This document shows positions 1 to 12,000 of a DNA stretch of 64,000 nucleotides, piece by piece. A model generated the notes under the pieces. The model was not told the origin of the DNA. It did no database searches and saw nothing but the letters and a program-made list of their open reading frames with translations. The first letter of the stretch is position 1. Each line of letters opens with the position of its first letter. The position numbers were made by a program, and so were the translations under genes. The DNA is from Coprinellus micaceus (taxonomy: Eukaryota > Basidiomycota > Agaricomycetes > Agaricales > Psathyrellaceae): assembly GCA_951394405.1 (NCBI GenBank), contig OX596336.1, positions 3,410,001 through 3,474,000 on the forward strand, in the 5' to 3' direction.

Positions 1-1025
1 ACTCAGGATTCACTGCGCAAGAATTACAGCCCTTAGCTCATCGGCCACGACTGACAAAGCTCCAGATGGATAGCCTTTTCTTCCATCCCCGGACCCTCTC
101 CTGGATAACCACCCTCTTTTCCCAGTCCCACCTCGTCGACCTCACCATGTCCTTCAGTACTGCCTTCCCAGACAACTTCTCCTTCATTTACCGTGGTCTC
201 CACATCCTTCTGCTCTCAAGGTGCTTCGAAGCTCTGACGCTGCTGCGTGTAACTGAAGCGGTGCTCAGAACCATCCTCCCCTGCCTTCGCCTCTCCGAGA
301 CACTCAAGTACCTAACAGTTTGCGCCAACACCTCCTACTGGCCCCCGTCATCCCAAAGTCAATTCCAAGCAACAGCACCACTTCCGTGCAGCCTTGAGTA
401 CCTCTCCATCTCCCCAGAACTCGTCTACGCGATCACTAGAATTATGCCAGCAGATAGGGCCCTCAAGCAAGTCGAGATCGCGTATCAGGAGGTCTCGGCC
501 TGGATCTCGATCCCTCCAGCAATAAATTCAGACACTAGATCTATCCGCGAGTTCTTCAACAAAATCCGAGATCCTACGATTTCCATCGCGGTCAAGCTGC
601 CCATGGAAGCGAGGCACGTCCCTGCAAACGGTATCTTGCCCGGGACCCCCGCTTGGCAGCCAGGATTCCCTACCGTCTACGCGGATTCCTTCACCCGTGC
701 ACTCTCTCTCGCACAAAGGGACTATGCTGCTAACGGGGGTAACGGCTTTGCCGCGGTCGACATATTCCAAATGGACTGCAATCCGTTGAAGTTAGAGACA
801 CGAGAAAGTATCGAGAGCTGCGTTAACTTGGTCCACATGTTCCCGCAGGTGAAGGAGGTTACCTTGCTGGGTGTCAGGCACTCGTGGGAGGCGTGGAAGC
901 CCCCACCTGCCTACGTACTGTCGGGGGGTACCGTAAATGAGATTGTGCGCCGCGTGTACTCGGGCTGTCCAGAGTTGACAAGTTTACAGATAGGGGGAGA
1001 GGTGTATCCGCGTCCGGAGGTTTGA
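1..1025 (+). CDS. F-box family protein, C-terminal part (5' end outside window)
   Basis: The reading frame is open from position 3 to the TGA at 1023-1025, with no stop before the first ATG at 66, so the gene begins left of the window. The product closely matches the C-terminal half of the neighbouring gene at 1433-3234. Shared blocks include SISPEL, SIREFF, MEARH/MEARY, TRESIESCVNL and RHSWEAWKP. No F-box is visible because that N-terminal part is missing. Proteins of this type in agaricomycetes are usually F-box adaptors with a leucine-rich-like C-terminal region that selects substrates for SCF ubiquitin ligases; that role is inferred from the paralogue. It has 11 more C-terminal residues than the paralogue, whose stop comes earlier. 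Confidence 0.7.
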   Translation, partial: SGFTAQELQPLAHRPRLTKLQMDSLFFHPRTLSWITTLFSQSHLVDLTMSFSTAFPDNFSFIYRGLHILLLSRCFEALTLLRVTEAVLRTILPCLRLSETLKYLTVCANTSYWPPSSQSQFQATAPLPCSLEYLSISPELVYAITRIMPADRALKQVEIAYQEVSAWISIPPAINSDTRSIREFFNKIRDPTISIAVKLPMEARHVPANGILPGTPAWQPGFPTVYADSFTRALSLAQRDYAANGGNGFAAVDIFQMDCNPLKLETRESIESCVNLVHMFPQVKEVTLLGVRHSWEAWKPPPAYVLSGGTVNEIVRRVYSGCPELTSLQIGGEVYPRPEV

Positions 1026-1432
1026 AGACAGTGTGCATCGCAATGTACCAGTACAATAGCATTATATTGGGCAAGTCATTGCAAGAAGGAGTCAGATTCC
1101 CCCGAGTTGAGAACAGTTCGTGTGGAGTACTTGATGTTTTTGTCGAGACTGGGAGGCGGCCCCTGTACAGAAGGACCGAGAATGTGGGCTCTCTGTGCAG
1201 GGCGCTCCCTACTCTCATTGAAAATCGCTTAATCTCGCGAAGAAAGTTCCTCCTGCCTGGAGTCAAGCCTGCCATGACATTGGGGGAGACAAATAGGGGG
1301 CATCATCCCAAAGGAGAAACTTAAGCGCCTAAAAGGCGATGCGCGCGGCGGGAACTTGAATGGGGGGTGTTGCTGACAACGTGGCCCCTTTGCCTTCTTG
1401 AATCAAATCCGGCAGGAGGCTTGTTGACACAG
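1026..1432. other. Intergenic spacer between tandem F-box paralogues
   Basis: This 407-bp spacer holds the 3' flank of the first F-box copy and the presumed promoter of the second. Its first 60 or so bases resemble the sequence after the second copy's stop (GAAGAC.GTGTG... then CAGTACAA.A), so the duplicated unit included 3' flanking DNA. I see no RNA gene or further coding region. Confidence 0.5.
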
Positions 1433-3234
1433 ATGGTCATGCTTCCAAGGCTCGATACGGGGTGCGTTGTGCCCAGAGTTTTTGGGCGCCCTAACTGACT
1501 GATTGCAGAACTAAGGGATCCGTGGGGGTATCGTCCAGCTGCTTCGCCGTACTCCCACCGGAGCTTTTGTTCAAAATTCTAGACCCGTTGGACGACAAAC
1601 AAGTTCTCCGATGCGCCGAAATATCATCCCTGAACTCTGTCGCTGTCGAAATCCTCCTCCTACGAAACGGAATCCAAGACCCAGGTACCTACTGCGAAGT
1701 CCAAGTCAGGCTGCCTGATCGGTTATCGAACCCATCGCTAACAGATGCCATGTCCGCGTTGCTTGCAAGCAAACACCAATACGGGTCTATCGACAAATGG
1801 CGCTGCATCGTGCGCCCGTCGAGGATGTACGACGCAGTGGACGTGTTTTGTGATGAGGACTCCGGGTCCGGCGGTCCAGTCGAAGACCCCGATGCAGAGC
1901 CAGTAGCAGAACGTGCCGCGTTCATGTTCGGACGCATCGCGAGGCTATTGTCCAGGGTAGACGCTCTGGAGGAAGTTTGGTTGGAGGCGGCCCATTGGAC
2001 ATGGTTTTCAGCGTGGTTCAGCTGTCCATTGGAGGATGTCTTGAATAGGATCATCTTCGAAAAGGGATGCTCTCGCTTACATCTGGACACCGGCCTCACA
2101 ACCTTCGCCAACAGTCACAATTGGAAATACTCTCCCAGCGCACTTCAAGCACAGGAACCCCCCGCCAGCAACGTCGAAGCACCCCCACAGATATCCAAAT
2201 CAACTCTATCGAGAATCTTCACCAAGTTCACACGTGGCCTGTCCAGTGGCAAGAGTCCATATTTCACGAACCAAGCGTTGGACTCCTCAACACGCAGATC
2301 CCGACTGGTGAAGGTCCAAATGAATTCCCTTTTTTTCAACCCAAAGACTCTGCCCTGGATATCCGACCTCCTTTCCATATCCCACCACCTGGTCGACTTC
2401 ACGGTGGCCTTGAACAATGCATTGTGGCAAAGCTCCGACTTCGTCGAGTACGGGCTCCCAGTCCTTCTCCGTACAGCACCTCACCTTAAAGCTCTGACAC
2501 TTCTCCGTACGACCGAGGAGAGTTTCCGAAACATCGCCCCCCAACTCCACCTCTTCAAAACACTCGAGCGCCTGACGATCCGTGTCAACATCAACTTCCA
2601 GGTTTCCTCATTGTTGGAACTCCTTCAAGTTGAGGCGCCAGTATCATTCATCCCAAGGAACGTCAACTACCGGTCCATCTCCCCAGAGCTCATCAGCTAT
2701 ACCCTCCTCGGAATCCCAACCACAAAGATTGCCCTCAAGCAAATCGAGCTCGTGTATCAGGAGGTCTCGGGCTGGGTGTTGGACCCCCCAAGCTTAAGTG
2801 CGGATACTACCTCCATACGCGAATTCTTCGACAGAATCTCCATCGCGGTCAAATTCCCCATGGAAGCGAGGTACTTTCCTGCCGACGAGACCCCTGCCTG
2901 GCGGCCGGACGTTCGTACCGTTTACACGGACTCGCTTACCCGTGCACACGCCCTACTCAAACGAGATTGTGTCGCCAGTGAAGGGAAGGGTTTCACGGCG
3001 GTCGACGTTTTCCAAGTGGACTGCAATCCGTTGGAATTGCAGACGCGAGAAAGTATCGAAAGCTGCGTCAATTTGATCCAGATGTTCCCGCAGGCGAAGG
3101 CGATCACCTTACAAAACGTCAGGCATTCGTGGGAGGCATGGAAACCCCTCCCTGCCTACACACCACCAAAGGATACGGTAGATGAGATCGTGCGCCGCGT
3201 GTATTCCAGCTGTCCGCAGTTGAGAGGTTTGTGA
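1433..3234 (+). CDS. F-box domain protein
   Basis: Proposed exons are 1433-1461 and 1509-3234, giving 584 residues. The long frame has no ATG near its start. A branch-point-like CTGAC and TTGCAG acceptor end at 1508, and a GTGCGT donor at 1462 joins a 29-nt first exon starting with ATG at 1433 in exact phase. The F-box lies near residues 20-65 (FAVLPPELLFKILDPLDD followed by a hydrophobic helix). The rest resembles the leucine-rich, substrate-binding half of agaricomycete F-box proteins. Expected role: substrate adaptor of an SCF ubiquitin ligase; the substrate is unknown. It is a tandem paralogue of the partial gene at 1-1025. The TGA at 3232-3234 comes 11 codons before the position matching the paralogue's stop; the downstream frame still reads IGEEEYPRPKA, so the C-terminus was shortened recently. 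The first exon is the least certain part. Confidence 0.72.
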
Positions 3235-3498
3235 ATTGGGGAGGAGGAGTATCCGCGCCCAAAGGCTTGAAGACTATGTGTATGTATCAGTACAACAATA
3301 TATTAATGAGGGACCTGAGGCCTGAGGCTAGATGTTGGGGGACATCTTAGTACAACAGCAGATGAATAGGACACAGTGACTGGTGAGCAATAATAATATG
3401 AACAAAATATGTGCACAAGTATCCAGGCAGAGTAAAGCATCGCAAGAATTAAGACTCCACCAACGTCAAACCTGAAAGAATGAGTCCATGAAAGGTGC

Positions 3499-6039
3499 TT
3501 AGGCCTCGTTGTCGATGTCCTGCCCCGACTCCAGCATCTCGACAAGATGATCAATCTTCGCTTTATGTATCCGGTGGTGCTCTTGCCAGCCTTTCCAGGG
3601 GTGGTGGGAATGCTATCACATAGTCATACAGTCAGTGGCGACCCGACGAACAACGAAGGCCAGGAGATACGCACCAAACGCGAGAATGACTGGAACAACT
3701 TGTCCGAAGTGCCCTCAGGTTTCCCGTGAAAGAATTTGGCGAGCAAGATATCGTCTTCTCGACTGTACCGGACTTTCTTCTCGGGGACGGGGATAGGAAC
3801 ATCGTCATCCTCCCCGCGTACCAGTTCATGTTTGTGCCGGCGCCAGAACTTCATCCAGGACGCACGCGAATGGTGAGGTGCCTTCGTCGCGACGTCTTTC
3901 CAGAACTTAACCTGGTCAACTCGTCCTTGCATCCTAAAAGAATAGATATAGATCATTAGGAGAGGGTGAAATAAGGAAGTCAAGAACTCACTCTCGATAT
4001 CGCAAAAACTTCATCATGAAGTCAACATCCTCTTGCGTGAATGCTACCCCCTTGCCCGTAGTGCTCCGATACAACGCTCGAGGTGGTGTAGGCGAGCGAT
4101 TCCTTGGACCCAACGCAGCCGCCCTCGCAGCCGCTATGGCGAATATCGACATGCTCGGACCTGCAACTCCCCTCGCGGCATCAGCTCCAGACTCCTCTTC
4201 AATATCCATACCACCCATCTCGCCGTCCATCGTCGGTGATTCGCCCCGCGCAGCATTCATAACGTAGCCACCCAAGCGTATTTGGTGCTTATTGCAGTAG
4301 CGACGCCATGAGAAGAACCTGAATTGGGGATGAGTGGCATGTAACGGTATGGAAAGCAAGATCAAGCACGGACGTGTGGTGTGGTGCTTTGACCGCTATC
4401 CTTTCGCAAATTTCTCGGAGGCTATGTGAAGAACGTCTTGGGCGCTTAATCGAAGTATGAGTCAGCAAGACGCGTACCTCAGCACGAAGCCTTGCTCCTG
4501 GCAATAGTCGATGTATTTTTTGAGGTAGAGAACGTCGTCTGCTGTGAACAGGTTGCCGCCATACGTGCTCTTAATGACTCTGGTTGGAGGCGTTGGTGAC
4601 CTCGCTGGCCCAGCAGTGCGATTGACTAAGTTTTCTGCGGGAACGGCGGGCATTGGCTGCATTCTTGTCCGCTTTCGGCCACGAGGTCGCTCAGGAGGTT
4701 CAAGAGTGCCCGTTGTGGGAGCAACATCCATTGGCTCAGGCAATCCAGATGCAAGAGAAGACGATGGGTCTTCGATCCCAGGGGCATCTGGGGGTGGCGG
4801 GGGGTCTGGGAGAAAGGGCTGCTGCCCAAAGCTCGGGTCATACTAAGACGGGGAATGCGTCAGATTCCGCAAGCTGAAACGGGCGACGAGGAAGAACTAA
4901 CTGAATTTGGGTCGTAGAACCCTGTACTTGACGTAGAAGGCAGCCATGGGGGATTGTTTTCTCGATACCTGTACTCTCCAACAAATGTCCCTGGATTTGT
5001 AGCCAAACTGTCTTGGGGCTGAGGAAAGTCTGGCCAGGGGGGTTCATCTCGATAGGGTTGTGTCGATCTGATCATATGCGGCAGGTGCCATGTCTGGCCG
5101 ACAGAAGGATTAACGGAAGGAGGCTGGGCCATTTGAGGCGCGTATATGCTGAACGGGTCGACCATCACAGCGGGTGTTATGGGCATTGGGTATGGCATTG
5201 AAGGGGGCTGTGAAGGAGCACTTGGTTGCGACGAGGTCGAGGCTGGAGGTTGCGGTGCCTGCTCTTGGGGCACTGGCTGGACTACTGGCTGGACTACTGG
5301 CTGATCGACCGGCTGAGCTACCGGCTGGGGTGCTGGCTGAGGTGCTGGTTGGGCTACTAGCTGAACTACTGGCTGGGGTTGAGTCGTCACATCCTCCTCT
5401 ATTCTAGGGGCAGTGCCAGTGTATATCCTGTTAACATAGCGTCAGGCAACGTCCGGACTAAGGGTCGAGATAGTACACACTCTTCCTCTCCAGTGACCTT
5501 GCATCCCGCCCATTGGGTCGGGAATCCCTGAAGCAGGTTTGCTCGAACACACTCTCGGATCCACCGAACGTCGAGCACAATTTTCGTCTTCTTCCCAGCA
5601 TATTGGCGATACAGATTCTGACCAGAGTTCTTGTGTGGATCAACTACGTCTACATTAATCTCACTGATGATTGGCATCCAATCCTGACTCACCTAGGATG
5701 TATGTAACGCCGCTATACCCTGGAGAGATGGTGCCTCCGTATGCCTATCGCATTCGACATTCAGGGGCAACGAGATGTCGAGAAGAGGAACGTCAAAACG
5801 CGTTTGGCGACCTAAATGACGCGACGCGACGAAGGGATGCTCACCGTCAATAGTCGAACAAGGTCTTCCCTGTTCTCGACGTCCTTCTCGATGTAGACCG
5901 CCAACGGGGTCCCGAGCATGGGGTCAATGAAAAGCTCAGTATTGACATTGGAATCGTCGGTGGGGGCAGCCTGGACAGGGTTCTGGTCGGGGGCGGGCTG
6001 GGGAGCGCCACGGCGGGCAGTAGAAGTGCGGGGTGCCAT
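3499..6039 (-). CDS. RAP1-like protein: BRCT plus three Rap1-type Myb modules
   Basis: Nine exons on the minus strand: 6039-5845, 5744-5693, 5649-5481, 5427-4902, 4842-4478, 4421-4374, 4318-3992, 3933-3675, 3612-3499. All junctions are GT-AG and in phase; the product is 684 residues. A BRCT domain spans about 35-140 (LFIDPMLGTPLAVYIEKDVE, then KIVLDVRWIRECV). A Pro/Gln-rich linker with QPVV-type repeats follows. Three Myb/homeodomain-like modules are at about 407-471 (NLFTADDVLYLKKYI; APHHTFFSWRRYC), 541-599 (GVAFTQEDVDFMMKF; APHHSRASWMKFW) and 615-677 (VRYSREDDILLAKFF; HSHHPWKGWQEHH). BRCT followed by this FTxxDD...W type of Myb is the architecture of telomeric RAP1 (budding yeast has two Myb units, human one). 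I saw no RCT domain. Likely nuclear and DNA-binding at telomeres or promoters; that role is inferred. One or more introns interrupt each Myb module. Confidence 0.85.
5269..5376 (-). repeat. Nine 12-bp tandem units in the RAP1-like linker
   Basis: Nine imperfect 12-base units in a row, of the form (a/g)ct(a/g)ctggctgg on the + strand. On the minus strand each encodes four residues of the pattern Q-P-(V/A)-x, giving the QPVV/QPAP/QPVD series in exon 4 of the RAP1-like gene. Unit differences are mostly single substitutions, as expected for slippage followed by drift. The repeat lies in a predicted disordered linker between BRCT and the first Myb module. Confidence 0.8.
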
Positions 6040-9000
6040 GAGTCCCCTGGAGAGGGTGCTTGGGGGTCGTCCTCACGCCTGGCTGGATGGGTTCCGCAGG
6101 TAAGCGCATTTTGGTAATTTGTTCCCACGCGCAAACACCGCCTCAAGTTTTCGCTGGTCGACTCCCGACTCTACATCTCCTCACAGGTCTTTGGCATGAA
6201 ACGAACTGGCTAGTATATCTGTGTCGTCTGGGGCTATCTGGATACTCAGCTCCGCCAAATGCGCGTCCTACCACCTGTTCCTCTCTCCACCTTCCTGGGG
6301 TCGTTCCCGCCTGGGTGAAACTGGAGTTGCCAAACAAAGCGTTGTATCTTCGTGATGAGGGGCAGATAGTAGTCTGCTAGTAGACCACTGTGCGGCCGTC
6401 GGGGCGATTCCATCGCATTGCCCCCGCCGTTTAGCCGTTTAAACGCTCGAAGCAGGACGCACGCGCTTGCAATAGCTTGCAATCTCGAGGAACCCGCCCG
6501 ACGCGAGGCCCGACGCAACTTCGCTCGGGGTGTGCGCCATCACCTCTCAAAACCTGGTTCGAGCAGGCCTACCTGGGTCCACGACCGGTTCATCACTGCA
6601 AATCCTCCTCGACGGTGGCTTTCGAGCAAATTTTCTTGAAACCTGCGATTCAACGGACCACTTCCACAAGACGAGCACTTGCTAGCATATGGACCCACAG
6701 AGAAGGTTATGCTGACGGAGGACGGAGGCCGGCAGGCACCTCTGCTTCGCTGACGGCACCGCCAGAACCCGATCTCACGAACGCGCACACCTTGATAGGT
6801 GTACGCGAGGGCCTCACACGCTGTTTTCGTCCTCTCGTACCCTTTTGCTTATCTTGTCCTCCGACTCGGTGTACGCTTAGATTTACACTCGAAAAACGTA
6901 CTGAACGGGGGTAATATCCTGTAACGTCTTCTCCTCCGTGGTCTTGGAAGGAACTTTCCACACCGGTACAGCGACAAGCCAATGTCCGTCTTGCGTAAAG
7001 GGTCTCGACCTAGACACTCAGTCAGCACACTGCTGTAAGCTGCCCAGCTGCTTCCAATCCTCTGGCTGACCTGGGACTTCCGAACCATTTGGGGAGACCG
7101 TACAACGCGACGCTAAAAAGGCTGAGGAGAGCGATGTTGCTTATTTATATGGTTCAAGGGTACGCATTACCACACTCAATGTCCAAACGCCATGATCGCC
7201 ATTCTAAGCCGCTCTTCCATACTTCTCGAAGTCCCAATTGGTTCTTTCATTACGCCGAACATACACACGTCGACACCTTCCAAACGTCGCCTCTCCCCTT
7301 TCATCTTTCCATAACTACTTTACAAAACTTCCAAGGTGCACCTTCTTCCGAGACTGGCACCGTGAAAGGTCCTACCAACTATGGTGATCATCGCTCGTTC
7401 CCTGCAGGTGATTCGCCGTGATACATAGTCTCCACAACTCACGTTCTTCATCGCTTCCCGAAGAACATCGCTCCACCTACGCAAACACGTATACCCGCCG
7501 ACATCGCGAATGTTTTCCGATGGCGCTTCTAGCCCCCCGACCCCCTCTCCCAATCCTCTCCAATTCCACTGACCGCCGACCCTAAAGCCGCTTGGTTGTC
7601 GCTAGGTGTGACGAACCAAAGGGTGGGTTGTGAAGCCGCTTATCGTCGGGGGCGTTCTGCGGCTTCGAAAAGTTCGAAGGCGCCTTCCGATGACGATTGT
7701 GCTAAGCGAGGGGCCGCGAAGGTGGTGCGGGGGTGGGTGCAAACCTGTGCAAACCCTTGTAGAACGTGGGCTATCATGACTCAGATCACGAGCGCCTATC
7801 TTATCTGATCGGATTTGGATGATATGTGGGGGGTAAGCTTTCCATCCGATGTAACGAGGCACCCAACAAGTGAAGTAACTATTACATATGGGCACCCCCA
7901 ATCCCTTCGCCCTCCTCTTGGACGCCAACCGCCTCGAGAACTCCCCTGCTACCCCTGAATCCCATGAGCAAAGGTCTCGTGCGTCTTAATTGCAGCCAGT
8001 CCACCCGTTGATGGAAGATTGCACTTACAGCACCCGACCAAGCTCGTTCGATCGACCCAATCCTCAGGTCGCTTACACAAGCCCAGAAGAAGATCTAGAC
8101 GCCCACGGCGGATGGGGAGGTGCCCGAAATGCCGCCCGCAATAGTTTTTGCCCGGTTGATACGGTTCACCTCAGTTGCCCTTACGCTTTCAACTCTTCTC
8201 ATAAACGATGGTAAGGATAGCGCAATTTTTATCACGTTCGTGATCTAGTGGGGTCCCTACACCTGACCTGATCAAGTGCATACGTATAGTGGGACGCGAG
8301 CCCGTTATGCCCGCGCTCCCAGCGCTTACAGAGGCCCATTGATGTTCCTTGGCATGAAAAGGGTGAGGATGCATCATGAAGGTTTCGAGTCGACAGGACT
8401 CCCTGCTCCATTCTGCCTGAGACTCGAAGATGGACGACAGGCGCCTACTCATTTAGAGCACCTGTCGGAGTGAGGCTCCGCAACCCAGCTAAGAAAGTAT
8501 GGAAGTGCAGCATCCAAGGAACATGATGAAATATCAAGATGCTTGATATCCTCCGCTTTCTACGTCTTGCCTTCGCGCCAAAGTTCTTGATGATCAGCAC
8601 GTTGCGATGTAAGTCGCAAGGAAGGAAGAGGGGGCCCAAAGCGAGTAGCCTGGATGTGTACTAGGCACCGCGAAGTTTAAGAAGATTGAGGCTAACCTTG
8701 GAAACGGGATAGGGGTTCCTGGCGTGAGCTTCAGTAACCGGTGATGTCATTCACCCTGTTGGATTAGACGCCGGAGCTTGTAAGCGCTTAGAAATCCCCG
8801 TCCACAACCATTCCCGTACCACTCGAAGCTTCCACCGTCGTAAAAACATATGTACACCATACTCGTCCTAGGTGCTGTCGCTCGCCGGAATATCGAGTGC
8901 GGCCAGGGCGCTGAAACGCCCGGTCCAGAGGTCGAGAGCCCGTCCGTTTGGATTCACGGTGCTTCGAAACACATGGTCCTGTCAATCGCGATTAATGGTG

Positions 9001-12000
9001 ACTCCCGCTTCGCTGATAGTGACCAGCGATCCCTACCCCAGTCCTTCTTAAAAAACTCGACGCTATTAGCTCGGGTGAACCGATGGGTATCGGAATGCCA
9101 CGGCGCCACAGGTGGGTTTTAGGCGCCCATATCTCCGCCACTTGGTGTCCAAGCGCTCAATAACCGAGGGAACTTCTCTTACTGGATATCATAATACTGT
9201 GCACCCCTTAATTACATCTGCGGGAGGAGCTATGGAAGTATACTGCGCTGACCTTCTATCTGAATCAGGATGGTATCCATGATGTAATATAAACGGCGAG
9301 TAGCCCTCCGTCTTCGAAACACACTTCGAATAGCTACCCGGGATGCTATTCGCAAAAGCGGAAGGATGTGTGCTCGGTAGGCTGGATATGTCTAGATGAT
9401 GGAAGTAGCTGGAAATGGAATCGGAGAAGTGCTATATGGAACGAGTTTCATGTTCCCCGGTACCTTCGGGGTTTCAATCCATTTCCTGCGAGGCTCAATC
9501 ATATCCTGGCTAGGGGGATCAAGCGTCGGGATAGGTCAGTAGCTCCGGACTCAACGCGAACCAATACCGGGTATATTCCCTCCGCCGAGCGACATTCGTC
9601 ACTGAAGTAGAGCCTCAGCGGGTTGCTTACTAAGTCTTGGGCGCTTGATCCATGACGAGAGCATCGGTGATGTCCATCACGAACCCAAGCTGGAGTTAGA
9701 GCAATTAGCTTCCTTCTGGAGCCCACCAGCAGTGGCGCGCTTGCGTATGGCTGTGAGGTACGGCTGACTCTGACGGATTCAAATGATCCCACCTGGTTCG
9801 TTTCTCTTGGACCGGACTCTGCGGTTTGGTTGCATAGCCTGCTTATCCCATGCTTACTCAGGCTGACATAGGGCCATCTCAGCGCCTATACGTACTCTCG
9901 TAGACTTTGGAGGCGGCCATGATAATCAAGTGATGTCGAGTGCAATTCAGCTGAGACTCTCCGGGGGGTTCAAGCGCGTCAGCTCCGATGCCTAGAGCAC
10001 AGCGAGAGAAAGTGTCTCGGTACCTTGATTTTACCTTCGTGTCTCGGAGTCTCGGTGCCTGGAGACTGGACTTCGAGGAGTTCATCTATTCAACCTTGCT
10101 CAAAGTGGAGCACAAAAACCCCAATTTTGTTGGCCAAGCGCACTTGAAACTATAGAATTGAACTTGAGACGAGAGGTCCAGAATGTCGGATGAAAGGTCA
10201 AAGCGTTGCCTTGGTTCGCGAACTGGTGTTATTCCAGCGTGAGCCTACGAAGTCTGAATCAAAGCCAAGAGCGTCGTTCCCTTTTTCATTTCATCCGAGG
10301 CTTGTCGATCTCCGCATCCGTCCGTTCGTCGACTGGTGTTCCGTGTCTCTAAATTCCGTGTTGCCGACCTTGTTTTGGAGTTCCTGGTTTCCATACCACT
10401 AGCCATACCTCCGCGCTGGAGAAAAGGGGAGGGTCTAAGCGAATGGAAACCCGGAAACAAAACGCTATAGTCTTCCCCGCTTTGGGCCAGGGCTTTGGTG
10501 ATATGTCCCTGCCCTGGCGGTAGGAGGGAGTCTAAGAAAACTTCTGTTCTCCGCCGACAGCACCCCCTTTTGTACAACCGACCTCCCACTTCGTCATCTC
10601 GCCTCGACCTCTTGTCTCCCCACCCTTGTGCTCCCGGACGCCTCTTACCTCCGAGACGCCCAGAGATATATCTCAATTCTACATAAATACTCCTCGGAGG
10701 CGAAAGCGTTGTCGGTAGCGTCTCCGATACGAAGCTCGTGCCCGCCAATGCATATCTATACTGGATGCATGCCTGCAACGGAGCCGAAGGCACGCGGCCA
10801 GGCTTCTTGTGTACGTTCACTGGTTCGCCCTCTATAATGCCAGTGTTGTTTGTGTCTCGGTTAAAACGAACCAGTGACGATGCACGGCGAGGTGCTATGA
10901 CGCTCATAAATAAGGGACGCGAAATGACGAAAGGGAGGCGGGGACGGGGGTGAAGAGACGGGAGGGGTGACTTCAGCCGGAGGCTGGGCTATACTGTTCC
11001 GATGCACACAAACGCTGACATCAATGAAAACCCTGAGCCCAAAGTTCTTGTCCGCGTGGAAGAGTTCCCCGACGGAATACAACAAGCATTTAAGCGAGGC
11101 AGTGAAGGGGGAGGACCCTGCATGACGTCCTTCAGACTCACTCCCGTCTGCCTCGTGTACGATCCCGGTTCGCCTCGCCTACCATTCACTCCTACTATCA
11201 CAGCCTAGAGACGAGTTGAGGCGGCCTCGTGTTTATGGGTGCATACAATGCCCGTGTCACCGGTAATTCCAGTCTGCCCAACTTTGGGAGGCACGAGGGC
11301 ATGTGATGTGGGTGCGATTTCCGAGTTAGCGCCCGTCAATGACAGCCAGCGCTGTATGTTGTTATCTAATCACAGACCGCGCCCACGTCCACCGAGCGAG
11401 ACCCTCTGAGCGCCGCCGGCTTTCCGATTGAAGGGACTTCCGATGGAAACGCAGACATTGTGACGAGCGAGCCTTGAATGGGTAGTCCAAGCTATAGGTG
11501 GCAGTGGCACGACCCCACGAGGCTAACGGAGGCGAAATGAAAACCCCAACTGAATTGAGTGTACGTTGTCGGGATGCTTGGCTATGCCTGAAGTGGAATT
11601 GGATTTCGGATGGGACTTTGAGGGTGTATTTTGAGAGTTTTGCGGTAGACACACATACAGTGGGGGAACACAGTTTGGAATGATCGAAAGCGAACTATGG
11701 ATGGCGTGAGTAGGGCTCCTCCATACGTTTCCATGCGTACTTACGTTCGATGGGCGTGCATATTCATATCTAATCAGGATTCAGCCAGGTATTTACTTCC
11801 GTACATAAGTAAGTAGATACTCCCGCTTGAATGTCGACCACCCGGGGCCGAGTGGGTTGTGGCGTCGACCCAGCTGAGTCTGACGAGCATTTCGTTTGTC
11901 TGTTGAGGATCACGACGGTGGACACGCTACCCCGTATCGCCCTCCTCTTGGACGGGTACAAGCAGAACACGCGGATCCAGAAATAAGGGTTGCTATAATT

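Noticed and set aside
8531..8549. Small inverted repeat as terminator or element end
   Set aside because: Eight-base arms in isolation, with no matching copy or nearby gene; chance is likely.
10245..10907. 220-codon frame on - in the gene-free stretch
   Set aside because: Arg/Thr/Ser/Gly-rich with no motif, start context or splice support.
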